A stretch of 5,950 bases of DNA, taken from the NCBI GenBank assembly GCA_029859455.1, contig JAOUDE010000165.1, positions 1 through 5,950 on the forward strand, in the 5' to 3' direction. This DNA comes from Ignavibacteria bacterium. GTDB taxonomy: Bacteria; Bacteroidota; Ignavibacteria; UBA10030; UBA6906. The notes under the pieces were generated by a model, which was given only the letters and a program-made list of their open reading frames with translations, was not told where the DNA came from and did not search any database. Both the position numbers and the translations under genes were made by a program. This document shows positions 1-5,018 of this stretch, piece by piece. The stretch's first letter is position 1, and each line of letters opens with the position of its first letter.

Positions 1-581
1 CCGGTGACGACTATACCGATGCAACAATCACGGACGGCAGCGGTGCGTACCTCTTTACGGATGTGCCAACAGGTTCCCCATGCCGGATCTGGGTTGACCT
101 CACAACCGTTCCGGACGGAAAGGTGCCGGGTTCCTGCAGGACCCGTGTTGCCTGTTCGCCGAAGCCGGGGAAGTCATATCTGGATGTAGACTTCTGTTTC
201 CGTGAATCGAACGAAGGCTGTACACCCGGCTACTGGAAGAATCATGAGGATTCCTGGGGACCGACAGGACTGATCACTTCACAAACGATGCCGAGTGTGT
301 TTTCGGAAGCCGGATCATATCCGGAACTCGTTTCGGCTTCTCTCATTGACGCACTCGCGTTTGGCGGGGGACCGGGAGTCGAAGGCGCGGCCCGGAATCT
401 CGCGCGCGCCGCAGTCGCCGCCCTCCTGAATGCAAGCCATCCCGATGTTGCCTATACAATGTCATCGGCGGACCTGATCGCTGCCGTGAACGGAGCATTT
501 GCCTCCGGTCACCGGGACACCATGCTCGCGTTGATGGAAAGTCTGGATAACGACAACAATCTAGGATGTCCTTTGAACTGA
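1..581 (+). CDS. Secreted CTPGYWKNH-domain protein, C-terminal part (5' end outside window)
   Basis: The frame is open from the left edge (first full codon at 3) and gives 192 residues before TGA at 579-581, so the true start lies upstream. The first ~65 residues resemble the end of an SdrD_B/Cna_B-like beta-sandwich, with a GDDY start, DA-TITDGSGAYLFTDVPTG and a WVDLTTVPDG strand. Next comes the sequence CTPGYWKNHEDSW (from about nt 219), the signature of a widespread uncharacterised domain of bacterial secreted proteins. The rest is typical of that domain: an Ala-rich helical stretch with AALLNASHPDVAY, then a terminal DNNLGCPLN. The protein ends right after this domain, with no LPXTG motif, C-terminal membrane helix or obvious type IX sorting domain. 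It is probably extracellular or surface-located, perhaps structural or adhesive. Its function is not known. Confidence 0.85.
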   Translation, partial: GDDYTDATITDGSGAYLFTDVPTGSPCRIWVDLTTVPDGKVPGSCRTRVACSPKPGKSYLDVDFCFRESNEGCTPGYWKNHEDSWGPTGLITSQTMPSVFSEAGSYPELVSASLIDALAFGGGPGVEGAARNLARAAVAALLNASHPDVAYTMSSADLIAAVNGAFASGHRDTMLALMESLDNDNNLGCPLN

Positions 582-602
582 AAACCTCGGCTGTTCGCTG
601 CG

Positions 603-638
603 AAGGGCCCTCTCGGAAGAGTGGGCCCCTTCTTGTTC
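603..638 (+). terminator. Rho-independent terminator between convergent genes
   Basis: A GC-rich hairpin begins 21 nt after the stop of the CTPGYWKNH gene. The arms are AAGGGCCC (603-610) and GGGCCCCTT (623-631) with one bulged base. A T-T mismatch and an inner CTC/GAG helix close a GGAA (GNRA-type) loop at 615-618. A T-rich run, CTTGTTCT, follows on the + strand. In the other direction the run after the hairpin is not T-rich, so it should mainly stop rightward transcription. Position 638 is also the last base of the opposing gene's stop codon. Confidence 0.75.
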
Positions 639-1801
639 TAAAGATAGGTCAGCAGCCGGTACCCACCTCGGGCTTTGAGATCAGCGAACCACCGACACGG
701 AAGGTAGAGAATCACAATTGCACAAACCGTCATCAGCCATGCAAAAGCGAGACTGTGTCCGTAAGAATCAGGTCCCGGACGAACAAAGGGAAGCGGACCC
801 ACCAGGCCATCGGCAGGTTGACCGGTGGTCAGGGCGACGAATACGGCAAGGAGGTGGATCAGAGGAATATGAAGCAGGTAATAAAAGAGAGGCACTCTAC
901 CAAAAACGAGCAAGGGGCGGCGGATGAATTCGGGGAACGGTCTCCTGCCGGCATATCCCAGAAAAAGAAGTGAAGGACCGAGTGTCATCAACAAAAACTG
1001 GAGTGAAAAGGGATACTTCTCGGTATTGAGAAATAACATGAGTGTTTGTTCCATTGTGTCCTGGACGACAAACACGCCGTTCGGCCCGCCGTTACTTCCG
1101 TACAGGTTGGTTGCGCGAAGAGCAATGAAGCCGACAGTCATCAGAATACCGATAAGGATCAGAGCCCGGTGCCTTTCAGGTTTTGCCAGAAGGAAGCCCA
1201 GTCCGTATCCTGCCGCCATGACCCCGAGTGAAGGAATCAGGGGGTACAGGACAAAAAACTGAAGCGAATCGGGCGCGACCATCCCCGGTCCGTACAAAAT
1301 CGTCCACACACCGGAGCTGTCACCTCCGGGTGGCAGAAAATGGTGAAACAGCATCATCAGTATTCCAAACCCCGCAACTATCCTGGCATCGAATCGGATC
1401 AGGCCCGCCATCAGGGCCATGCACCACCCGAGTGCCCAGATGACCCCGCCGAAATGAAAACCGGGGATGAACGACCAGGAAAAGCCGATCACTGTAAGCT
1501 CGAGAACGATGAGCCAGAGACCGCGTGTCCAGAGGAAGCGTGCAAGTTCCGAAACGGGCTTCCCGCGGATGACAGCAAGAGCTGAGCCGGTCCCCGCAAG
1601 CAGAAAGAAGACCGGTGCGCAGAAATGCGTCACCCAGCGTGTCAGGAATAGTGCGAGCCATGTGTGATCCATGTTCTCGGGCTGGAACGGAAGATTCATG
1701 AAATAGATCCTGGCATGGTCGAGGGCCATCAGGACCATCACCAGCCCTCTCAGTATATCGACCGATTCAATCCGGTGTTGCGGGGCAGAGGCCGTCATCA
1801 C
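638..1801 (-). CDS. DUF1624 / HGSNAT-like multi-pass membrane acyltransferase
   Basis: This 387-residue integral membrane protein opens with RIESVDILRGLVMVLMALDH (residues 10-29), the hallmark N-terminus of bacterial DUF1624 proteins, which share the fold of the heparan-alpha-glucosaminide N-acetyltransferase catalytic domain. About ten hydrophobic segments can be seen, roughly at 13-33, 55-78, 90-110, 118-135, 140-160, 183-203, 212-230, 265-283, 298-322 and 350-368. His29 in the first helix and a FYYLLHIPLIH segment (306-316) are plausible functional positions. Family members are thought to move acyl groups across the inner membrane onto sugars or surface polymers; the substrate here is unknown. 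Two ATGs lie in tandem at 1801 and 1798. The GAAGG just upstream touches the first ATG, so the second may be the better start. No close operon partner is seen. Confidence 0.88.
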   Translation of the reverse strand: MMTASAPQHRIESVDILRGLVMVLMALDHARIYFMNLPFQPENMDHTWLALFLTRWVTHFCAPVFFLLAGTGSALAVIRGKPVSELARFLWTRGLWLIVLELTVIGFSWSFIPGFHFGGVIWALGWCMALMAGLIRFDARIVAGFGILMMLFHHFLPPGGDSSGVWTILYGPGMVAPDSLQFFVLYPLIPSLGVMAAGYGLGFLLAKPERHRALILIGILMTVGFIALRATNLYGSNGGPNGVFVVQDTMEQTLMLFLNTEKYPFSLQFLLMTLGPSLLFLGYAGRRPFPEFIRRPLLVFGRVPLFYYLLHIPLIHLLAVFVALTTGQPADGLVGPLPFVRPGPDSYGHSLAFAWLMTVCAIVILYLPCRWFADLKARGGYRLLTYL

Positions 1802-1901
1802 CTTCGCTGTTCATAGTGAGCATTGTACGGGTTGCATAAGACAACATCTGACTATTCCCCATCAAGCCAATCACGAGTTTCAAGAGGTTTTTGGACAATC
1901 A

Positions 1902-1928
1902 GGAACCATTCGGCTGAAAACCTTTGTT
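1902..1928 (+). promoter_or_regulatory. Candidate ECF/SigR-type promoter for the tRNA-Cys
   Basis: GGAAC (1902-1906) is separated by 19 nt from GTT (1926-1928). The known consensus for SigR-type ECF sigma factors, which are partners of RsrA-like anti-sigma factors, is GGAAT-N18/19-GTT. Initiation 7-9 nt after GTT would place the transcript start at about 1935-1937, just before the tRNA 5' end at 1938. No good sigma70 pair fits here: TTGGAC at 1891 has no -10 hexamer at 16-18 nt. The motif is short, so a chance match is possible. Confidence 0.45.
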
Positions 1929-1937
1929 ATTACCTAC

Positions 1938-2008
1938 GACGCTGGTGCCGGATGGTGAGGCGACTGCCCGCAAAGCAGTGGAAACAGGTTCGATTCCTGT
2001 CGGCGTCT
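1938..2008 (+). tRNA. tRNA-Cys (anticodon GCA), atypical core
   Basis: A complete 71-nt cloverleaf can be folded. The acceptor stem GACGCTG (1938-1944) pairs with CGGCGTC (2001-2007), with one G-U. The D-stem is GCC (1947-1949)/GGC (1959-1961) around a 9-nt loop that keeps GG at 1954-1955. The anticodon stem ACTGC/GCAGT has loop CCGCAAA (1968-1974), anticodon GCA. The variable loop is GGAA and the T-stem ACAGG/CCTGT has loop TTCGATT. The next base is T (2008), the U73 discriminator known to matter for cysteinyl-tRNA synthetase. CCA is not encoded. Canonical positions that differ: base 8 is G (usually U), 9 is U (usually purine), 14 is G (usually A), 21 is G (usually A) and 33 is C (usually U). 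The stems are intact, so it looks functional but specialised, or early in decay. An 8/4 fold with G1945-U2000 paired and A1984 bulged is also possible. Confidence 0.82.
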
Positions 2009-2044
2009 CAAGGCCCGCCAGGTGCTGAGTCTGGTTCAATCCAA

Positions 2045-2062
2045 TTACTCTCTCCGGAGTAA
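2045..2062 (-). terminator. Weak hairpin, possible terminator of the small minus-strand ORF
   Basis: TTACTC (2045-2050) and GAGTAA (2057-2062) form a perfect 6-bp stem with a 6-nt loop. On the minus strand it starts one base after the stop codon at 2064-2066 and is followed by TTGGATT, a poor T-run. On the + strand it could instead mark the end of the tRNA-Cys transcript, but no T-run follows there. Low stem strength keeps this tentative. Confidence 0.25.
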
Positions 2063-2063
2063 C

Positions 2064-2177
2064 TCACTGCCTGTGCGGGTCGATGTATTCCCAGTCAGTA
2101 GCCCCCTTGCCTGCTTTCCTCAAATACCATAGGTTTGACTGGTCCTCGGTTCGCCCATCCCGTTTTCCGGTCATCAT
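2064..2177 (-). CDS. Possible small basic protein, 37 aa, unknown function
   Basis: The ORF begins with tandem ATGs (2177 and 2174) and encodes 37 residues, hydrophilic and lysine/arginine-rich, with a central NLWYLRKAGKGATDWEYIDP stretch that looks protein-like. GGAA lies 8 nt upstream of the first ATG, and a weak hairpin sits directly after the stop. The frame stays open further upstream to 2375, but that part overlaps the zinc-protein gene antisense and has unconvincing composition, so the short form is preferred. It lies divergent from, and just upstream of, the candidate promoter for the zinc-protein gene. No family is recognised. The call rests only on composition, a weak ribosome site and context. 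Confidence 0.3.
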   Translation of the reverse strand: MMTGKRDGRTEDQSNLWYLRKAGKGATDWEYIDPHRQ

Positions 2178-2201
2178 AAAACAGGTTCCGAAGGGGAGGG
2201 T

Positions 2202-2227
2202 GGAAAACGCAGCATGCCAGCCCGGTT
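2202..2227 (+). promoter_or_regulatory. Candidate ECF/SigR-type promoter for the small zinc protein
   Basis: GGAAA (2202-2206), an 18-nt spacer and GTT (2225-2227) match the SigR-type pattern GGAAT-N18/19-GTT at all but one base. Initiation near 2234-2236 would give a leader of about 37 nt that carries the ribosome site AAGGAA at 2262-2267. The element resembles the one before the tRNA-Cys, differing by one base and one nucleotide of spacing. The -10 part overlaps one arm of a CCCGG (2221-2225)/CCGGG (2235-2239) inverted repeat. Confidence 0.42.
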
Positions 2228-2271
2228 GCGTCACCCGGGGGGACCTGATACTCACTGAATGAAGGAAAACC

Positions 2272-2454
2272 ATGAACCGCTGTGTTGCCTGTGACAAGAC
2301 AGACCAGGATGTGCCACTCATCTCAGTCTCATTCAGAGGGTCGACGTTCAGTATCTGTCCGCAGCATCTCCCCATTCTGATTCACGATCCGAAAATGCTC
2401 GCCGGGAAACTGCCGGGAGCTGAGGATATGAATCCGGCGGAGCATCGCGACTGA
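2272..2454 (+). CDS. Small CxxC...CxxH putative zinc-binding protein, 60 aa
   Basis: The product has Cys4-x2-Cys7 near the N-terminus and Cys29-x2-His32, together a plausible single-zinc site of the zinc-ribbon or treble-clef kind. The C-terminal part (LIHDPKMLAGKLPGAED) is not cysteine-bearing and ends in a charged tail. There is no signal peptide or membrane segment, so it should be cytoplasmic. A clear ribosome site, AAGGAA, lies 4 nt before the ATG. The gene runs convergently with the ArsM-like methyltransferase, their stop codons 8 nt apart, and follows a candidate ECF promoter at 2202-2227. Function is unknown. Possible roles are a zinc- or thiol-responsive regulator or an adaptor; the sequence does not choose between them. 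Confidence 0.72.
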   Translation: MNRCVACDKTDQDVPLISVSFRGSTFSICPQHLPILIHDPKMLAGKLPGAEDMNPAEHRD

Positions 2455-2462
2455 GACAGGCC

Positions 2463-3260
2463 CTACTTCCTTGTCCCGCGCAGAGTGATACTGGTTGCAC
2501 CGAACTGCCGGGCGGCGTTCTTTGTCGAATCACTTGCGCTTCCGTCGAAATAGTCGATCCGGCTGACGATCTCCACATCCGGAAACCCGGTGTCACGAAT
2601 CAGCTCGATATAGGCCTCTTCAGGAATCGCTCCGACGATACACTCAGCCCAAAGCTGAGGGTTCGCTTTCGATTTTTCGGAGATTTCCTGTGCGAGGACG
2701 ATATCGGAGATCTGAATCTTTCCCCCCGGTTTCAACACACGGAAGATCTCACTGAACGCCGTTTTCTTGTCAGGCACAAGGTTGAGGACACCGTTGCTGG
2801 TAACGACGTCGATTGAGGCATCGGGGAAGGGGAGTGATTCAGCGTTTGCCTGCTTGATCTCTGCGTTCGTAATTCCCGCAGCCTTGAGATTCTCCTCCCC
2901 CTTTTCAATCATCTCTGTTGTCAGGTCGACTCCAAACACGGTGCCTCCCGGCCCCACTCTCAGCGCGGCGTTGATCAGATCTGTGCCGGATCCCGATCCG
3001 ATATCGAGAATTGTCATTCCGCTCTCCAGAACCTCAGCGGCAAAGGGATATCCGACACCGGCGAACGATTCGAGGGCAGTTTCAGGTATCCGGTCCAGTT
3101 CGCTCGTTGGATAGCCAACATATTCACAGGCCGGCCGGCCCGTCGGAAAATGGAATTCCTTGCTTGGTTTGCAGGCCACCTCTGCGTACAGATCCTGAAC
3201 CGCGTTGATAATTCTCTCGCGCAGCTCTTCCTTGTTCTTTGTCGGGAGTACGACAACCAT
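2463..3260 (-). CDS. ArsM-like SAM-dependent methyltransferase with altered cysteines
   Basis: This 265-residue class I methyltransferase has motif I LDIGSGSGTD (85-94), the acidic strand-2 end GVDLT (110-114), a SLPFPDASIDVVTSNGVLNL segment (142-161), RVLKPGG (174-180) and SDIV (185-188). The layout closely follows arsenite S-adenosylmethionine methyltransferase ArsM. Known ArsM enzymes use conserved cysteines, including one in an SNCVINLSPDK segment and one in a C-V-G-A segment. Here the first is Gly157 (SNGVLN), while the second is kept as Cys207 (AECIVGAI). Cys30 and Cys45 are the only other cysteines. Classical arsenite methylation is therefore doubtful; another metalloid, a thiol or a small molecule is possible. 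It is the third gene of the sigma/anti-sigma operon, 42 nt downstream of the anti-sigma gene. The ribosome site GGAAGGA sits 8 nt before the ATG. Confidence 0.88.
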   Translation of the reverse strand: MVVVLPTKNKEELRERIINAVQDLYAEVACKPSKEFHFPTGRPACEYVGYPTSELDRIPETALESFAGVGYPFAAEVLESGMTILDIGSGSGTDLINAALRVGPGGTVFGVDLTTEMIEKGEENLKAAGITNAEIKQANAESLPFPDASIDVVTSNGVLNLVPDKKTAFSEIFRVLKPGGKIQISDIVLAQEISEKSKANPQLWAECIVGAIPEEAYIELIRDTGFPDVEIVSRIDYFDGSASDSTKNAARQFGATSITLRGTRK

Positions 3261-3302
3261 CTTGTTTGTCCTTCCTGTTGGTGTAGAGAACGGATAGTCT
3301 GC

Positions 3303-3542
3303 TCAGAGGTCTTCGAGGAAGCGCCTGACCTCTGTACTCATTTCGGAAGAGGAGGTGTCCAGCTTCAGTCCCTTCAGCCGGTTCTTGAGCATCTTCTCGA
3401 ATTCCACTCTGTCGAAACAATGACGGCATGATTCGAGGTGTTTCTCAAGACTCTTCGAGTCACTCTTTGTTGACTGCTGATCTACATATGCTGCGATCAG
3501 CTTCAATGCCTCGCGGCAATCGATTTCCCTATTCGTTTTCAT
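3303..3542 (-). CDS. RsrA-like zinc-binding anti-sigma factor (ZAS)
   Basis: The 79-residue soluble protein carries Cys9 and then His35-x3-Cys39-x2-Cys42, the HxxxCxxC zinc motif of ZAS anti-sigma factors. The 26-residue step from Cys9 to His35 equals that of Streptomyces RsrA (C11, H37, C41, C44), where oxidation forms a disulfide, zinc leaves and SigR is freed. There is no membrane helix, which also fits the cytoplasmic RsrA type. The start overlaps the end of the sigma gene by 14 nt, and AAAGGA lies 9 nt upstream of the ATG inside the sigma coding region, so translation is probably coupled. It most likely holds the ECF sigma factor inactive until thiol oxidation or metal displacement. Function is inferred from motif and gene order. 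Confidence 0.86.
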   Translation of the reverse strand: MKTNREIDCREALKLIAAYVDQQSTKSDSKSLEKHLESCRHCFDRVEFEKMLKNRLKGLKLDTSSSEMSTEVRRFLEDL

Positions 3543-4200
3543 CTGCTGTTGTCCTTTGCTCTACCCCTCTGTTGGAAACCCAACCCATGTCGATTGCGTG
3601 GTTGTATAACTTCTTCTGGAGTTCGCTGCGCGCCCGTGAAAGCCGTGATCTGACGGTCCCCACCGGGATGTCCATGATCGAAGCAATCTCGTCATAGCTG
3701 TACCCCTCGACATCACACATGATCACGATTGTCCGGGATTCCTCATTCAACAGGCCGATCGCCTCACGAAAGTCGTTGTCAACGAATTTCGTGATCACCT
3801 CCTGCTCAGGGTTTCCCCACCAGAAAACCGGTTGTGAGAGTTCATCGAACAACGAAAACTGTTCCGGTTCTTCCGAGGCTTCATCATACGTGATTTCCCG
3901 CCGGGTCTTCTTCGATCTGTATTTGCTGATGAACTGGTTGGTCAGAATCCGCAGCAACCACTGCTTTGCCTTCGAGTGATCCCTCAATGTGTGGAATTTC
4001 TCGCAGGCTTTGGCCACCGTTTCAGCCACCAGTTCCTCTGTTTGCTGAGGAGACCTGCAAAGCTCCAATCCAACCCGCTCAAGATCACCCAACAACGGGA
4101 GGATGGTTTCCTTCAGCTGTTTCCGCTCTTCGGGGCTGTATTTGGTACAGGGTGCTTCCATCTTCTGAATTGACGGTTGAGTTGAGGAATCGTTCCACAT
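3529..4200 (-). CDS. ECF-family RNA polymerase sigma factor
   Basis: The 223-residue product has the two-domain ECF layout. Region 2 covers about residues 32-100 (TVAKACEKFHTLRDHSKAKQ, then WLLRILTNQFISKYRSKKTRR). Region 4 covers about 142-198, with the helix-turn-helix YSYDEIASIMDIPVGTVRSR followed by LSRARSEL. An acidic linker of about 40 residues joins them. There is no region 1.1 or region 3, as expected for ECF. It heads an operon with the RsrA-like anti-sigma gene and the methyltransferase, which makes a cognate redox switch likely. No Shine-Dalgarno site precedes the ATG at 4200. The in-frame ATG at 4161 (Met14) is an alternative start that would still keep region 2 whole. Confidence 0.9.
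   Translation of the reverse strand: MWNDSSTQPSIQKMEAPCTKYSPEERKQLKETILPLLGDLERVGLELCRSPQQTEELVAETVAKACEKFHTLRDHSKAKQWLLRILTNQFISKYRSKKTRREITYDEASEEPEQFSLFDELSQPVFWWGNPEQEVITKFVDNDFREAIGLLNEESRTIVIMCDVEGYSYDEIASIMDIPVGTVRSRLSRARSELQKKLYNHAIDMGWVSNRGVEQRTTADENE
4172..4196 (-). promoter_or_regulatory. Possible autoregulatory ECF promoter at the sigma gene 5' end
   Basis: On the minus strand GGAAC (4196-4192) is followed after 16 nt by CGTC (4175-4172), an ECF-like pair (equivalently GGAAC-N17-GTC). It lies inside the annotated first 13 codons of the sigma gene, so it could act as a promoter only if translation starts at the ATG at 4161, giving a nearly leaderless message. Spacing and the last base differ from the two candidate elements at 1902 and 2202, so this is weaker. 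Confidence 0.2.
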
Positions 4201-4298
4201 GAAGGGAAGATTCAGGGGCAGAGGAGTAATTCAACGTAATGATCGGGGCAAAAAGATACCACTTCTTGTTCAAAACGCTCAGGAAGGGGAGGTTTGTG

Positions 4299-4364
4299 AT
4301 GTTTTCCTCCATCCGAACGGCACAGCGCGCGATCCCGCCGGCCTGGATCACTGTTGAAGGATGA
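4299..4364 (+). other. Short ORF with strong ribosome site overlapping the TPR gene start
   Basis: GGGGAGG (4286-4292) lies 6 nt before an ATG at 4299, the best ribosome site in this region. The frame encodes only 21 residues, basic at the N-terminal end, and stops at TGA 4362-4364. It overlaps the TPR reading frame by a few codons in a different phase. It could be a leader peptide coupled to the TPR gene, or the original 5' end of that gene separated by a frameshift. It has no recognised family. Confidence 0.3.
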
Positions 4365-4872
4365 GGCGACGTTCATACTCGGCTCCCTCTATCGTTCATT
4401 TGAGATCGATTACCTCGAGGCGAGCAAGTACTTCAGGGTCTTGCATCAGCGCCACCCGGGGAACCTGGCTCTCGAGACTCAATACAGGCAGACCAGTCTT
4501 GCCGGCACTATCGAGCAAAACGGAATCAGCTGGCTCCGTGAGAACCTGGACACGATTCCGGAAGAATACGGGATCGGGAACTCCGGTGTTCTGAACGGCA
4601 TGGCCTACAGCTTTATGGGACAACAGGAGACCGATGTCGCCCTGGCTTTGTTTCATGCGAACATCGATTTGTTCCCGGATGAGGCAAACCCCTTCGACAG
4701 TCTGGCGGAATGCTACGCAACCCTTGGCAATACGGAGGAAGCGATCCGCTACTCGAAATTGTGTCTTGAGAAACTGGATGGCGATGTAACGATCAATGAC
4801 CAGTTTCGGGAAACGCTGAAGGAACTCAACGAAGAACGGCTGCAACAGATGGGCGCGGGGACAGGAGTGTAG
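4354..4872 (+). CDS. TPR-repeat protein, start uncertain (possibly 5'-truncated or frameshifted)
   Basis: The 172-residue product is helical with TPR-type patterns at about 10-38 (YLEASKYFRVLHQRHPGNLA), 77-108 (Ala/Gly-spaced helix pair) and 111-140 (ANPFDSLAECYATLGNTEEA, then IRYSKLCLEKL). The last repeat resembles the C-terminal TPRs often found after serine-hydrolase or regulator domains. TPRs mediate protein-protein contact; no catalytic part is present. The first available start is a TTG at 4354 with no ribosome site, and the frame is open back only to a stop at 4297. The protein starts in mid-repeat. Together these suggest loss of the N-terminal part, or a frameshift with the ATG at 4299. 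It is divergent from the sigma gene and ends at a strong terminator. Confidence 0.6.
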   Translation: MKDEATFILGSLYRSFEIDYLEASKYFRVLHQRHPGNLALETQYRQTSLAGTIEQNGISWLRENLDTIPEEYGIGNSGVLNGMAYSFMGQQETDVALALFHANIDLFPDEANPFDSLAECYATLGNTEEAIRYSKLCLEKLDGDVTINDQFRETLKELNEERLQQMGAGTGV

Positions 4873-4898
4873 TACCCGGTTTGAGAAGACTGTGAAGA

Positions 4899-4928
4899 AG
4901 CCTGCCGTACTCCGGCGGGCTTTTTTTT
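4899..4928 (+). terminator. Strong Rho-independent terminator after the TPR gene
   Basis: AGCCTGCCG (4899-4907) pairs over 9 bp (one G-U) with CGGCGGGCT (4913-4921) around a TACTC loop, followed directly by an uninterrupted run of eight T residues (4921-4928). It lies 26 nt after the TPR stop codon and isolates that gene from the DUF302 unit downstream. Confidence 0.93.
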
Positions 4929-4989
4929 GCCGATGGCCGCCGACTCAAAGGGGCATATTGCTGAGCTATCGCCGGAATTGCGATATCGC

Positions 4990-5018
4990 TTGACATTCAG
5001 CACTGTAACTCATACGTT
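4990..5018 (+). promoter_or_regulatory. Sigma70-type promoter for the DUF302 gene
   Basis: TTGACA (4990-4995), a perfect -35 hexamer, is followed after exactly 17 nt by TACGTT (5013-5018), a fair -10 match. Transcription would start near 5025, about 60 nt before the ATG at 5086. The position excludes the upstream in-frame ATG at 4927 as the translation start. The spacer and flanks show no clear operator. Confidence 0.65.

Noticed and set aside
566..973. Plus-strand ORF of 135 codons overlapping the DUF1624 gene end
   Set aside because: It is antisense to a well-supported membrane protein gene, runs through the terminator hairpin and has a low-complexity charged composition with no family signal.
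1822..1850. TACAAT on the minus strand as the -10 box of the DUF1624 gene
   Set aside because: The -10 matches well but no acceptable -35 hexamer lies at 16-18 nt; TTGTCT is only 11 nt away.
2221..2239. CCCGG/CCGGG inverted repeat as a riboswitch or operator
   Set aside because: Only five pairs with a 9-nt loop, partly inside the candidate -10 region; too little to support a separate element.
2178..2375. Longer version of the 37-residue minus-strand ORF starting at 2375
   Set aside because: The added part overlaps the zinc-protein gene antisense and has no ribosome site or protein-like pattern.
4396..4845. Minus-strand ORF of 149 codons across the TPR gene
   Set aside because: Antisense to the TPR frame, which carries recognisable repeats; no ribosome site or domain seen.
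4974..5000. GGAAT upstream of the DUF302 gene as a third SigR-type promoter
   Set aside because: No GTT occurs at 17-19 nt spacing, and a much better sigma70 promoter overlaps the site.
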